Source: JAGOZV01 sp964622895
Lineage (GTDB): Bacteria; Patescibacteriota; Saccharimonadia; Saccharimonadales; Saccharimonadaceae
Length of the DNA stretch: 17,937 nucleotides
Direction of reading: 5' to 3'
NCBI GenBank assembly: GCA_964622895.1
Contig: CAZUSB010000014.1
Span: 1 to 17,937 of the forward strand
Translations under genes and position numbers: made by a program
The notes under the pieces: generated by a model
Database searches by the model: none
Told to the model about the DNA's origin: nothing
Seen by the model: the letters and a program-made list of their open reading frames with translations, nothing else
In this document: positions 1 to 6,824 of the stretch, one piece after another
How the letters are laid out: every line of letters starts with the position of its first letter
Position numbering within the stretch: the first letter of the stretch is position 1

Positions 1-179
1 GATGCCAGTTCTAAAAGGCTTAGCCCATTCGCATCGGCACACTCAGACAGTGCTTTATTAAGGTTATCTACGTAAGCCTGGTGATGCTTACCAAAGTGAA
101 GCGTCATCGTCTCCTTGCTGATAACTGGACTTAGTGCATCTAGTTCGTATTTTAATTTAGGAAGCTCAAATTTGTTCAT
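1..179 (-). CDS. sod: Superoxide dismutase (Fe/Mn family), N-terminal part, runs off the left edge
   Basis: This is my own translation of the minus strand from the ATG at 179; about 59 codons are visible and the rest lies outside the window. The protein begins MNKFELPKLKYELDALSPVI and continues with SKETM, LHFGKHHQAYVDNLNKAL, which is the classic N-terminal helical hairpin of Fe/Mn superoxide dismutases. His28 matches the first metal ligand of the family, and the HFGKHHQAYV block is highly diagnostic. The enzyme disproportionates superoxide to oxygen and peroxide in the cytosol. The metal cannot be told from this part, because the other ligands and selectivity residues are missing. The start overlaps the end of the foldase gene by 14 bp, and a strong ribosome binding site (AGGAGGGAG) lies inside that gene's Glu-rich tail. 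The two are therefore almost certainly co-transcribed and perhaps translationally coupled. Confidence 0.93.
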   Translation of the reverse strand, partial: MNKFELPKLKYELDALSPVISKETMTLHFGKHHQAYVDNLNKALSECADANGLSLLELA

Positions 180-1248
180 CCTCTTCTCCCTCCTGCTCCT
201 CGTCGTCTATATGGATCAGATAACGTATTTTATCTGCTTTTTGAAGCTCCTTGAGTTGATTGTCAAACTCTGTCAGTGGAACTTTTATGTATTCATAACT
301 AACACTTGTGTCGGTTACTTCAATGGTCTTTATAATATAGTAGCCGTCACCCATTATCACATCCTTGGGTTGTGATATCTCTCCAGCTGATTGAGTAGCC
401 GCTACTTCAGCAAGTCCTCCGTCTCGATTGTTTTTTGGAACCAATCCACTACTACTACCAAACTGAACAGATTGTTTCTCAAATTCGCCAGCTACTTCTT
501 CCAGAGACCTCCCGGAGGCACGTATCTTCTGTTCAACTTTTTTGCTCAACCCTTGGGCCTTTGTGTCTATCGCGTATCGAACTTTTTGCGTCAAAAGTTT
601 TTGCTGTATAGCCTGTTCGTACTCACGCATTGACCATCCATAATAATCCCTCAGTACCGATTTTAGAGTTTGATCGGAAATCTCATCTTGTCCTGGTTTT
701 TGTTGTGCGGCTATATACTCTCTTGCATCGTTACGCGAGACCGAGATGCCCTTCTGTTTAGCAATTTTCGCAGCATATGCATTTGCAACTGCCTCATTCA
801 TCGCCTGCCTTTTTATATTTTCCGCTTGACGTTGACCATCTTTGGTAGAAAAATCGGTGTCCTCTTTTGTCTGCAGATAATGTTTTTCGCTCCTAAACTT
901 CATCAAATAATCACTATATCTAACGTGCTGCCCATCAACAAATGCAACCGGTAAAGGTACGACCTGCGTTATACGATAAAATATCGTACCTGTATTTTGA
1001 ACGGCATACAGTTGCCAAACGAAGAAAAATGATAACAGAAACAAGCTTACAAAACTAATTAGTAACGCATTTATAACAACCTTATGTTTAGAATATTGGA
1101 GCGGGTATTTAAACTTTCGACCCTCCTTGATAATCTCCTTACGATAATCTTCTATAGTATCCTTTGTAATACCACCTGTAGTAACAGGTTTTTTATCGTC
1201 GACCTGCTTCTTCTTTTTAAATAAACTTTTTTTATTCAACTTCTTCAT
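166..1248 (-). CDS. Membrane-anchored SurA/PrsA-like peptidyl-prolyl isomerase (parvulin family, divergent)
   Basis: The protein has 360 aa. Residues 1-55 are a very basic cytoplasmic segment rich in Lys, 57-82 form one membrane span, and the rest is extracytoplasmic. Residues about 100-200 resemble the SurA N-terminal chaperone domain (VAFVDGQHVRYSDYLMKF, then an Ala/Gln/Lys-rich helical stretch). Residues about 235-330 look like a reduced parvulin (PpiC-type) fold, with FGSSSGLVP, GGLAEVA, GEISQP and DGYYIIKT in the expected order. Family members fold or stabilise proteins emerging from the membrane. Whether isomerase activity is kept is uncertain, because the parvulin core is divergent. 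The C-terminus is very acidic (DDEEQEGEEDEQI). The gene overlaps the upstream PH-domain gene by 17 bp and the downstream sod gene by 14 bp. Its ATG is preceded by GAGGAGGAA at good spacing. Stop is TGA. Confidence 0.75.
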   Translation of the reverse strand: MKKLNKKSLFKKKKQVDDKKPVTTGGITKDTIEDYRKEIIKEGRKFKYPLQYSKHKVVINALLISFVSLFLLSFFFVWQLYAVQNTGTIFYRITQVVPLPVAFVDGQHVRYSDYLMKFRSEKHYLQTKEDTDFSTKDGQRQAENIKRQAMNEAVANAYAAKIAKQKGISVSRNDAREYIAAQQKPGQDEISDQTLKSVLRDYYGWSMREYEQAIQQKLLTQKVRYAIDTKAQGLSKKVEQKIRASGRSLEEVAGEFEKQSVQFGSSSGLVPKNNRDGGLAEVAATQSAGEISQPKDVIMGDGYYIIKTIEVTDTSVSYEYIKVPLTEFDNQLKELQKADKIRYLIHIDDEEQEGEEDEQI

Positions 1249-1780
1249 CGTATTCCTCCTCGCCTAAACTATCGCTTTCACCGAACTCATGAACTGCGTC
1301 TTGTAATATCTCGTATACCTTGCTTGGATGCTCAACATTTTTTATTAAGAGATCACCGACATATGTCTGGATAATAATATTACCAAACTTAAATATCTCA
1401 CCAAAAAATCCTGGAATATGATAACTAATGCTTTGGATCTTTGACAGTTTTATCTCTACTACATCTTTACCAAAGAATCCGTATTGAGTAATTTGTCGCA
1501 GGCGCTGATCAGTCACAATAAATACCGAATAATACCACAATATGAAATGATACAAAAATAGCATCAACCCGACTACAAACCCAACTAGAGGAAAAACTAA
1601 CATCCATAAACTATCTTGCCAAATAAAAACCGGCAAAGACAATAGCGCAAATGGCCCAAGGAATAAATAAAATCCTTTGCGCATGGCAATAATATGACGA
1701 CGAAAGACTATTATAACTTCTTCGCCTTCGCGCTGACCTTCAAACTCAGGATAAGCTGAGTGCTTTTTAGTTTTTTTCAT
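1232..1780 (-). CDS. Membrane protein with bacterial PH domain (DUF304/YdbT-like)
   Basis: This 182-aa protein has two membrane spans near the N-terminus (about 37-53 and 58-80), followed by a domain typical of bPH2/DUF304 proteins at about 86-160. The recognisable pattern is FIVTDQRLRQ, then GFFGKDVVEIKLSKIQSISY, then FGNIIIQTYVG. Such proteins are widespread small membrane proteins with no settled biochemical role. The tail is acidic (GEEEYDEEVE), and its Glu codons supply the ribosome binding site for the overlapping foldase gene. The ATG at 1780 has a G-rich site (AAAGGGGGC) just upstream. A tRNA-Arg ends 23 bp upstream, so the gene may be read through from the tRNA promoter. Function beyond the domain name is not predicted. 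Confidence 0.8.
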   Translation of the reverse strand: MKKTKKHSAYPEFEGQREGEEVIIVFRRHIIAMRKGFYLFLGPFALLSLPVFIWQDSLWMLVFPLVGFVVGLMLFLYHFILWYYSVFIVTDQRLRQITQYGFFGKDVVEIKLSKIQSISYHIPGFFGEIFKFGNIIIQTYVGDLLIKNVEHPSKVYEILQDAVHEFGESDSLGEEEYDEEVE

Positions 1781-1803
1781 TGCCCCCTTTATGAGCTAAT
1801 AAC

Positions 1804-1880
1804 TGGTACCCCGGGCAGGAGTTGAACCTACAACCTTATCCTTAGGACGGATCTGCTCTATCCAATTGAGCTACCGAGGC
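1804..1880 (-). tRNA. tRNA-Arg (anticodon CCU), 3' CCA encoded
   Basis: The minus strand folds into a full cloverleaf. The acceptor stem is GCCTCGG with CCGGGGT (G-U at the first and fourth pairs), the D stem is GCTC/GAGC, the T stem is GTAGG/CCTGC and the T loop is TTCAACT. The discriminator A is followed by an encoded CCA. The anticodon arm is GATCC-GTCCTAA-GGATA, which puts CCT at positions 34-36 and reads the AGG arginine codon. Two oddities are seen: base 32 is G instead of a pyrimidine, and the outermost anticodon-stem pair is a G-A mismatch. The gene sits between ndk and the PH-domain gene on the same strand. Confidence 0.95.
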
Positions 1881-1893
1881 ATAACCTCTCTCT

Positions 1894-1902
1894 ATTTTAC
1901 CA
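1894..1902 (-). promoter_or_regulatory. Probable extended -10 promoter of tRNA-Arg
   Basis: On the minus strand the sequence TGG-TAAAAT matches an extended -10 element (TGnTAnnnT). It ends 13 bp before the first base of the tRNA, so transcription would start about 6-7 nt upstream of the mature 5' end. It lies in the 26-bp gap after the ndk stop codon. No clear -35 box was found; an extended -10 can work without one. Confidence 0.5.
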
Positions 1903-1906
1903 TATC

Positions 1907-2425
1907 TTAGCGCGTAAATTTTTCGTGTAATAAGTGATAATCATAAAGTTCATCATCACGGAACCAGTGATCAATCTCTTGTTCGGCCTCTGTAGGGTCG
2001 GCGCTGGCATGAATTAAGTTTGCCACGCCTTTTTTAGTTAAGTCAGCATAACCAAAGCTCATATGTGAAAAATCGCCACGAATTGTACCTGGTGCTGCAG
2101 TCTTTGGCTCGGTTGGACCAACCAATTTTCGGACTAAGGCTACCGCTTCAACCCCCTCTAAAATAATAGCAATGACAGGTCCTTGTGTCATAAAGTCCAT
2201 CGTCACATTAAACGCCTCTTCACCTCTTCTGGTTTCTAGCTTGCCTATCTCTTCGTAATGAGTGTAAAAATAATCTCTTCCCGGTGCAATCATTTTGGTG
2301 CCTACTATTTTCAACCCAACCCGCTCAAACCTCGTTAAAATCTCGCCTACAATACCGCGTTGCACAGCATCTGGCTTAAAAATTACAAGTGTTTTTTCTA
2401 CATTGTTGTCTGTATCGTTATTCAC
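1907..2425 (-). CDS. ndk: Nucleoside diphosphate kinase
   Basis: This 172-aa enzyme transfers the gamma-phosphate between nucleoside tri- and diphosphates through a phosphohistidine, balancing NTP pools in the cytosol. Family marks are TLVIFKPDAVQRG (nucleotide-binding Lys17), the GPTEPKTAAPGTIRGDF segment, and NLIHASADPTEAEQEI, where His139 is the expected phosphorylated residue. The usual length is about 135-155 aa. The extra length comes partly from a roughly 10-residue insertion between RGDF and NLIH (SHMSFGYADLTKKGVA, replacing about six residues). The start is a GTG, chosen because a strong AGGAGG lies 8 nt upstream and the reading frame matches the conserved N-terminus. It follows uppP by 25 bp, so the two may share a transcript. 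Confidence 0.95.
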   Translation of the reverse strand: MNNDTDNNVEKTLVIFKPDAVQRGIVGEILTRFERVGLKIVGTKMIAPGRDYFYTHYEEIGKLETRRGEEAFNVTMDFMTQGPVIAIILEGVEAVALVRKLVGPTEPKTAAPGTIRGDFSHMSFGYADLTKKGVANLIHASADPTEAEQEIDHWFRDDELYDYHLLHEKFTR

Positions 2426-2450
2426 AAAATGCTCCTCCTAGTTGTTATAT

Positions 2451-3239
2451 CTAGTGTATCAGTAAAATGGCTAAAAATATAGTCGCCACCGCCACTCTAT
2501 ACCAGCCAAAGACAGCCAAAGAGTGCGTTTTTAAGTAATTTATCATAAAGCTAACTGCCATTAATCCGACTACAAATGCCGCCAGATTTGAGACCAGCAC
2601 TATCTGCCAGTTCATCACCACATAGTCAAAATCAGAAACCAAAGTTTTTAGAACAACACCGAACATTAGAGGTATAGACACTAAAAAGCTATAGATTGCT
2701 GAGCTTTTTATAGACAGTCCTGCGAGGCGTCCGGCAATGATAGTAGAACCACTACGAGAGACACCAGGAACAAGCGCTAACACCTGTGTAAGACCAATTA
2801 CGAGTGCTCTTTTTGGCGATAAAGACGCCCCACTTTTAACAGCGCTAGCATGAGGCAGTTTGTCTAAAACTATCATAACTACACCCACTATAAAAAACAT
2901 GGCGAATGTCACCGCGACACTCGTAAAAAACCACGAGGAGTCTATCAACCCACCTAACAGCACCCCTGCCAGCCCTGCCGGTACAGCAGTTATAATAACA
3001 TTTCTAGCGAGATTGTATTTCTTGTGTAAAAAAATATCTTTTACTATCTGAATGATAATTTTACGGAAATAAATAAGTAACGCTAGTAATGTACCAATAT
3101 TTATAAATTGTATAAATAAACGATCCGCATCTAGTCCCAGTAAGTTTTGAGCAATCAATAAATGACCAGAACTACTGACTGGAATAAACTCAGTTATGCC
3201 CTGCACTATCCCTAAGATGATTGCGTCTAGAATGTTCAT
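2451..3239 (-). CDS. uppP: Undecaprenyl-diphosphatase (BacA family)
   Basis: This 262-aa polytopic membrane protein should dephosphorylate undecaprenyl diphosphate, recycling the lipid carrier for peptidoglycan and other wall polymers. Both family signatures are intact. One is GITEFIPVSSSGHLLI near the N-terminus, with catalytic Glu17 and the Ser/His cluster. The other is PGVSRSGSTI at 158-167, with the essential Arg162. The length and hydrophobic pattern of about eight membrane segments fit the family. The ATG at 3239 has no convincing ribosome binding site; a TATAAT box ends only 8 nt upstream, pointing to a leaderless message. The gene is divergent from the recombinase at 3287. Confidence 0.95.
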   Translation of the reverse strand: MNILDAIILGIVQGITEFIPVSSSGHLLIAQNLLGLDADRLFIQFINIGTLLALLIYFRKIIIQIVKDIFLHKKYNLARNVIITAVPAGLAGVLLGGLIDSSWFFTSVAVTFAMFFIVGVVMIVLDKLPHASAVKSGASLSPKRALVIGLTQVLALVPGVSRSGSTIIAGRLAGLSIKSSAIYSFLVSIPLMFGVVLKTLVSDFDYVVMNWQIVLVSNLAAFVVGLMAVSFMINYLKTHSLAVFGWYRVAVATIFLAILLIH

Positions 3240-3247
3240 TTGTCTTA

Positions 3248-3253
3248 ATTATA
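3248..3253 (-). promoter_or_regulatory. Perfect -10 box (TATAAT) of uppP, 8 nt before the ATG
   Basis: The minus strand reads TATAAT at 3253-3248, followed by 8 nt and then the uppP ATG at 3239. Initiation at the usual distance would begin at or within one or two bases of the start codon. No Shine-Dalgarno sequence sits at a usable distance, and no good -35 was recognised. Confidence 0.55.
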
Positions 3254-3271
3254 CTCCTTTTAGCCTTTTTT

Positions 3272-3280
3272 TGTTATGCT
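3272..3280 (+). promoter_or_regulatory. Probable extended -10 (TGTTATGCT) of the recombinase gene
   Basis: TGT-TATGCT fits an extended -10 (TGn plus TATnnT) and ends 6 nt before the ATG at 3287. The 5' end of the transcript would therefore fall at the start codon itself. The stretch upstream is T-rich and contains no Shine-Dalgarno sequence, in keeping with a leaderless mRNA. It shares the 47-bp gap with the divergent uppP promoter. Confidence 0.5.
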
Positions 3281-3286
3281 TAGAGT

Positions 3287-4234
3287 ATGACGAATGCCAA
3301 CCATCCGGAGAATAAGTATTATATCTCAGAGTTAATTACTGAGTTTACAGAAGATCTTGAAGTTTCTGGCGGTCGAGCTAAACGAACTACCGAAAATTAT
3401 GGACATTATCTCTCTCGCTTAATTGAATTCTTGGGAGATACAACTGTTGATCATATCACTTCAGAAAAGGTTCGTCAGTACAGATTGTGGCTTAATCGCT
3501 ATACAAATGATCGCAATGAGGAACTCTCATTGGTATCGCAGTCTTACCATCTTATCGCGCTTAGAGTGTTTTTAAAATACCTATCACGCCGAGATATTCC
3601 TTCTTTATCTGCGGATAAAATTATTTTACCCAAGACATTACGACCTCAAGTAACTTTTTTGCATGCTGACGAAATAGAGCGCCTACTTGCCGAAATTAAT
3701 CTGTCAAAAGAAGAAGGCTTGCGTGACCGAGCGTTGATTGAGCTACTCTTTTCGAGTGGTCTTCGAGTGTCAGAACTTGTTGGTCTAAATCGAGACCAAA
3801 TCAATCCGTCCCGTCGTGAGTTTACTATCAGAGGAAAAGGCAGTAAAGACCGTCCAGCTTTTGTCAGTGAAAGTGCATACAGTCGCGTAGCGGACTATCT
3901 AGAGTCAAGAACTGATTCTTTAGTGCCTTTATTTTTGAGCTATAGTCGCAACTCTGGCCCACCAAACACTGATGGCAACTATCGTCGATTGACTTCTAGG
4001 AGTGTGCAGCGAATTGTGGACAAATACACAAAACTAGCTGGCATCACCAAACATGTTAGCCCACACACCTTAAGACACAGTTTTGCCACCGACCTATTGA
4101 TGAATGGTGCAGATATCCGTAGTGTACAGGCGATGCTCGGTCATAGCGATATTAGTACAACGCAGATTTATACTCACGTCACTGATGCCCACCTTAAAGA
4201 TGTCCATGAAAAATTTCATAGTGATATAGATTAA
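3287..4234 (+). CDS. xerC: Tyrosine site-specific recombinase, XerC/XerD type
   Basis: The protein has 315 aa, with an N-terminal SAM-like DNA-binding domain (about 10-110) and a catalytic domain. All catalytic residues are in place: Arg160 in SSGLRVSEL, Lys184 in RGKGSKDRP, His260 and Arg263 in HTLRHSFATDLL, His286 in MLGHSDISTTQ and nucleophile Tyr295 in IYTHV. Length and motif spacing fit the Xer family, which resolves chromosome dimers at dif with FtsK. A housekeeping role is more likely than a phage or integron one, because no mobile-element genes, inverted repeats or att-like repeats surround it. It cannot be assigned to XerC rather than XerD from sequence alone. It is the only plus-strand gene here and converges on the pilus locus with 6 bp between the stop codons. 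Confidence 0.9.
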   Translation: MTNANHPENKYYISELITEFTEDLEVSGGRAKRTTENYGHYLSRLIEFLGDTTVDHITSEKVRQYRLWLNRYTNDRNEELSLVSQSYHLIALRVFLKYLSRRDIPSLSADKIILPKTLRPQVTFLHADEIERLLAEINLSKEEGLRDRALIELLFSSGLRVSELVGLNRDQINPSRREFTIRGKGSKDRPAFVSESAYSRVADYLESRTDSLVPLFLSYSRNSGPPNTDGNYRRLTSRSVQRIVDKYTKLAGITKHVSPHTLRHSFATDLLMNGADIRSVQAMLGHSDISTTQIYTHVTDAHLKDVHEKFHSDID

Positions 4235-4240
4235 TATACC

Positions 4241-5467
4241 TTAGAGACCTTCGTTGGGATTGCAAGCTCCGTCACTATAGCCAGCAGCCTGATCGGTCAC
4301 CGCAAAAGTCTTGCAGAAATTACCAGATGTCTCAACTGCCGCAACAGGCATAGCACTAGCTCCAGTGACCGGCTCAATGCGCGCGGCTACTCGACGGAAT
4401 ATATCGTTTGCACGTCCAGTACTATCAACTTGAGGCTGAACCCCATTAAAATTAACTATAGTAGCTCCATTTAATAACTCGATTTTGTAGTCCGTTAGAT
4501 TATAAAAAGGTCTAAGTACGAGATAGGCATTATTTACTGCTCCACCTCCCAGCGGACTCGGAACACTAAGAGTGGCACTACAAGCATAGCCGTTATCGGT
4601 AACAGTTAAGCGGCAAGATACCTGCCAGGGCTCAACAGTATTATCAAAACGTGCTGCCACATCCGCGATGGACTGGTCATTGCTCGCACTACCACTGACT
4701 GGGTACATAAATACGCTGTTGGTGTTACTCTCTAAACCGTCAGTCGAGGTTTCATCAAAGTCAGTTAGACTAAATGTGGCTGGTGTCTGAATATACTGGG
4801 CACGCAGAACCGGTGGGCGGTTGCTTGGCCAATTAGCGGGTGTATTATAAGGAAACTCTGGCGTAACTGTAGACGGCGCAAGCAAATTAACTCTATCTCT
4901 GTTCACTCCCGTGAGTTCTCTGTTGATATTCTCGCGCGAAAACCAGCTAATTTTGACGGTATTAAAGCTTCCGGCGCTACGTAAAGGTATAAAAGCCTGC
5001 TGTCCATCTGGTAATTCTGAACCAATATAATCAGGGGTTTCCATTGTAGTCTTGACACAGGTATATGCACGATTTAGCTCAAGCTGAGCACCTGCTCCTG
5101 GACCAGTGCTCGTTGATATCTTTGTTTCGCCCGTATCTGACACGCCATATACAATCACTCGATTTGAATTGCACTGACTAAATGCATTCTTCCAGGTAGC
5201 GCAGTCACTTGAGCTAGCGGTACCACCCGGCCCGCAACCTTTGATGAATTTATTAACTGCGCGTTTGGCGTCTTCTACTCCTGCCAGTGCCGAGTCATAG
5301 GCACTCTTCGACAGATCCATATCTGAAGCCTGAGACTGTTCGCGCAACATAATCCCGGTAAATCCGACAACAATAGTAGAAATAATCAACATAGTAAATA
5401 TTACAACAAATATCGATGCTGATCCTGGTAGTGAGTGTTGTGGTTTTAACCTATCCGCTGCTTTCAT
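4241..5467 (-). CDS. PilX/GspK-like pilus-associated membrane protein, last gene of the pilus locus
   Basis: This 408-aa protein has one N-terminal hydrophobic helix (about 17-40, SASIFVVIFTMLIISTIVVG), then a helical stretch with repeated Ala and Ser (SAYDSALAGVEDAKRAVNKF), then a long beta-rich, Ser/Thr/Asn-rich extracytoplasmic part. The N-terminal pattern is like PilX-type minor pilins. It has no Glu at mature position +5 if cleaved after Gly15; GspK, which caps the type II pseudopilus tip, also lacks it. Eight cysteines are present, all in the exported part (for example GCG, DCATW, QCNSN, ACNPN), enough for four disulfides. It lies 42 bp behind three minor prepilin genes and has AGGAAG before its ATG. 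I infer a minor, possibly tip-located, pilus component; its prepilin cleavage is uncertain. Confidence 0.65.
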   Translation of the reverse strand: MKAADRLKPQHSLPGSASIFVVIFTMLIISTIVVGFTGIMLREQSQASDMDLSKSAYDSALAGVEDAKRAVNKFIKGCGPGGTASSSDCATWKNAFSQCNSNRVIVYGVSDTGETKISTSTGPGAGAQLELNRAYTCVKTTMETPDYIGSELPDGQQAFIPLRSAGSFNTVKISWFSRENINRELTGVNRDRVNLLAPSTVTPEFPYNTPANWPSNRPPVLRAQYIQTPATFSLTDFDETSTDGLESNTNSVFMYPVSGSASNDQSIADVAARFDNTVEPWQVSCRLTVTDNGYACSATLSVPSPLGGGAVNNAYLVLRPFYNLTDYKIELLNGATIVNFNGVQPQVDSTGRANDIFRRVAARIEPVTGASAMPVAAVETSGNFCKTFAVTDQAAGYSDGACNPNEGL

Positions 5468-5509
5468 AGTTCTTCCTGTCCTTATCTTATCATTTTTTGA
5501 ATAATTTTA

Positions 5510-6238
5510 TTATCTATTCCCTGCTCTAGCCACAAAAGAAAAGCCGTTAATTGCACAATAGTCTTGATCTGAGTCCCCCTCACTTGGGGGCTTGCAACTT
5601 CGTCCACTACTAACATCTATGGCTTTGTAATCACTAGTTCCCACAACAACATCGATATAGTAAAGTCTCTGATTAGACGCAGCATCAAAATTATTAGCTC
5701 CACTAACTACACTCAAATCATGTAATACCAGACTATAGGAACTAGTACTGAGCATCTCAACAGCGTCTGCTCTAACGACCTGTTTGTATTTCCCGCTCGC
5801 ATCGAGCTGACAATAACTACCGCCCGCATCTGGCACCCTAACAAATCGTACTTTTTCATTGGCCGGACTACCCGTACTATATACATTCGGGGTAGATACC
5901 GTTGTTTTCAGAGATTTTGCATAATTCCATACATAACTATAGTTACTTAAGCAAAACCTACCGCCAGTCTTTTCACTAGTATTAGCAGGGTTTGTCATCA
6001 CTACAGTATTGACTGCTGCTGACGGGACACTAGAGGAAATCGTTCGCTGCATCTGATCCGTCACAGTTCTACCTGTCTGGTTTACCTCTTTCATCAGCAA
6101 CCCCTTGTTGTATAGGCTTAAAATTTGCATAATTGTCATAGTTATAGCAATTATCAAAAGTGAAATAAACACCATGGAGAACATCAACTCAACCAACGTG
6201 AACCCTTTGTTTTTGCGTTGCCTACTAGCTTGGTACAT
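5510..6238 (-). CDS. Minor prepilin with type IV cleavage motif (PilW/PulJ-like)
   Basis: This 242-aa protein starts with a short basic leader, then a textbook prepilin site: KNKG followed by FTLVELMFSMVFISLLI, cleaved after Gly12, with Phe +1 and Glu +5. The hydrophobic helix continues to about residue 40. The remaining 200 residues are a Ser/Thr/Val-rich globular domain with four cysteines, two of them close together near the C-terminus (RSCKPPS and DYCAING). Size and position resemble PilW/PulJ-type minor pilins, but there is no strong match to a named subtype. The gene overlaps the preceding prepilin gene by 14 bp and has GAGG a few bases before its ATG, so the two are one transcript. PilD, encoded upstream, should process it. 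Confidence 0.8.
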   Translation of the reverse strand: MYQASRQRKNKGFTLVELMFSMVFISLLIIAITMTIMQILSLYNKGLLMKEVNQTGRTVTDQMQRTISSSVPSAAVNTVVMTNPANTSEKTGGRFCLSNYSYVWNYAKSLKTTVSTPNVYSTGSPANEKVRFVRVPDAGGSYCQLDASGKYKQVVRADAVEMLSTSSYSLVLHDLSVVSGANNFDAASNQRLYYIDVVVGTSDYKAIDVSSGRSCKPPSEGDSDQDYCAINGFSFVARAGNR

Positions 6239-6824
6239 ATAACCTCACTACCGTGCTTAAAGTAACCGGTACATTACCACCAGGTGCCTGCCAGCAAGCC
6301 CTGATATGAAAATCTCTGTATTCAGTTCCGCCATTGTTACCCACTAGCTGCTGAATCCAGATACCATCAACCTTAGCAATGCTATTATCTGAGTTGTAGC
6401 GGAGTTGGGAGTAGATCTGTGCTGGCTGAAAGATATTGGCAGTACTGTTAGTTACGAGTTTAACTGTTCGTGGATTTAAGATAAACGCCCTTTGTGTCGG
6501 CGGTTGGCAGCTATTAACTAACGTATCCAGACTAGTCAGTTGATTAGCAAGAATAATGTTGCTAGAATCCGCAATATTATTCCACACCTGAGCCTGTACT
6601 GTATCTGAGCCACTAATATATGCATCGTGAACAAACCGCAATACTTCAGCTTGATTATTTATCTCTTGGCGAACAAGACTAACTTCCAAAGTGCGCTGTG
6701 CAGTACCGACGCTACGATTCATGACAGACAATCCCGAAATAGCTAATGCACTAAAAATAGTTACAGCAAATAGCACCTCAATTATGGTGTCTCCGCGTAA
6801 AAATTTTTGACGTTTAACTAACAT
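6225..6824 (-). CDS. Minor prepilin (PilV/GspI-like) with Asp at mature position +1
   Basis: This 199-aa protein has a basic leader (MLVKRQKFLRG) and a prepilin-type helix, DTIIEVLFAVTIFSALAIS. Cleavage after Gly11 would leave Asp at +1 and Glu at +5. The usual +1 residue is Phe or Met, so the charged +1 is odd, although the rest of the motif is intact. The helix continues into a heptad-like segment (RTLEVSLVRQEINNQAEVLR). The globular domain has just two cysteines (VNSCQPP and IRACWQAP), a likely single disulfide. The N-terminal pattern is closest to PilV/GspI-type minor pilins. It overlaps the upstream prepilin by 7 bp and the downstream one by 14 bp, in one tight translation unit. Confidence 0.78.
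   Translation of the reverse strand: MLVKRQKFLRGDTIIEVLFAVTIFSALAISGLSVMNRSVGTAQRTLEVSLVRQEINNQAEVLRFVHDAYISGSDTVQAQVWNNIADSSNIILANQLTSLDTLVNSCQPPTQRAFILNPRTVKLVTNSTANIFQPAQIYSQLRYNSDNSIAKVDGIWIQQLVGNNGGTEYRDFHIRACWQAPGGNVPVTLSTVVRLYVPS

Noticed and set aside
166..168. Recoded TGA codons, as in Absconditabacteria/Gracilibacteria
   Set aside because: TGA ends the foldase and pilM genes at sensible family lengths, and no in-frame TGA was seen within coding regions.
2444..2449. TATAAC as a -10 box for ndk
   Set aside because: Its start site would fall inside the AGGAGG ribosome binding site, removing part of it; read-through from uppP is simpler.
3287..4234. Integrase of a mobile element inserted near a tRNA
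   Set aside because: The tRNA is more than 1.4 kb away across housekeeping genes; no direct repeats, excisionase or phage genes are present, and the protein has Xer length and motifs.
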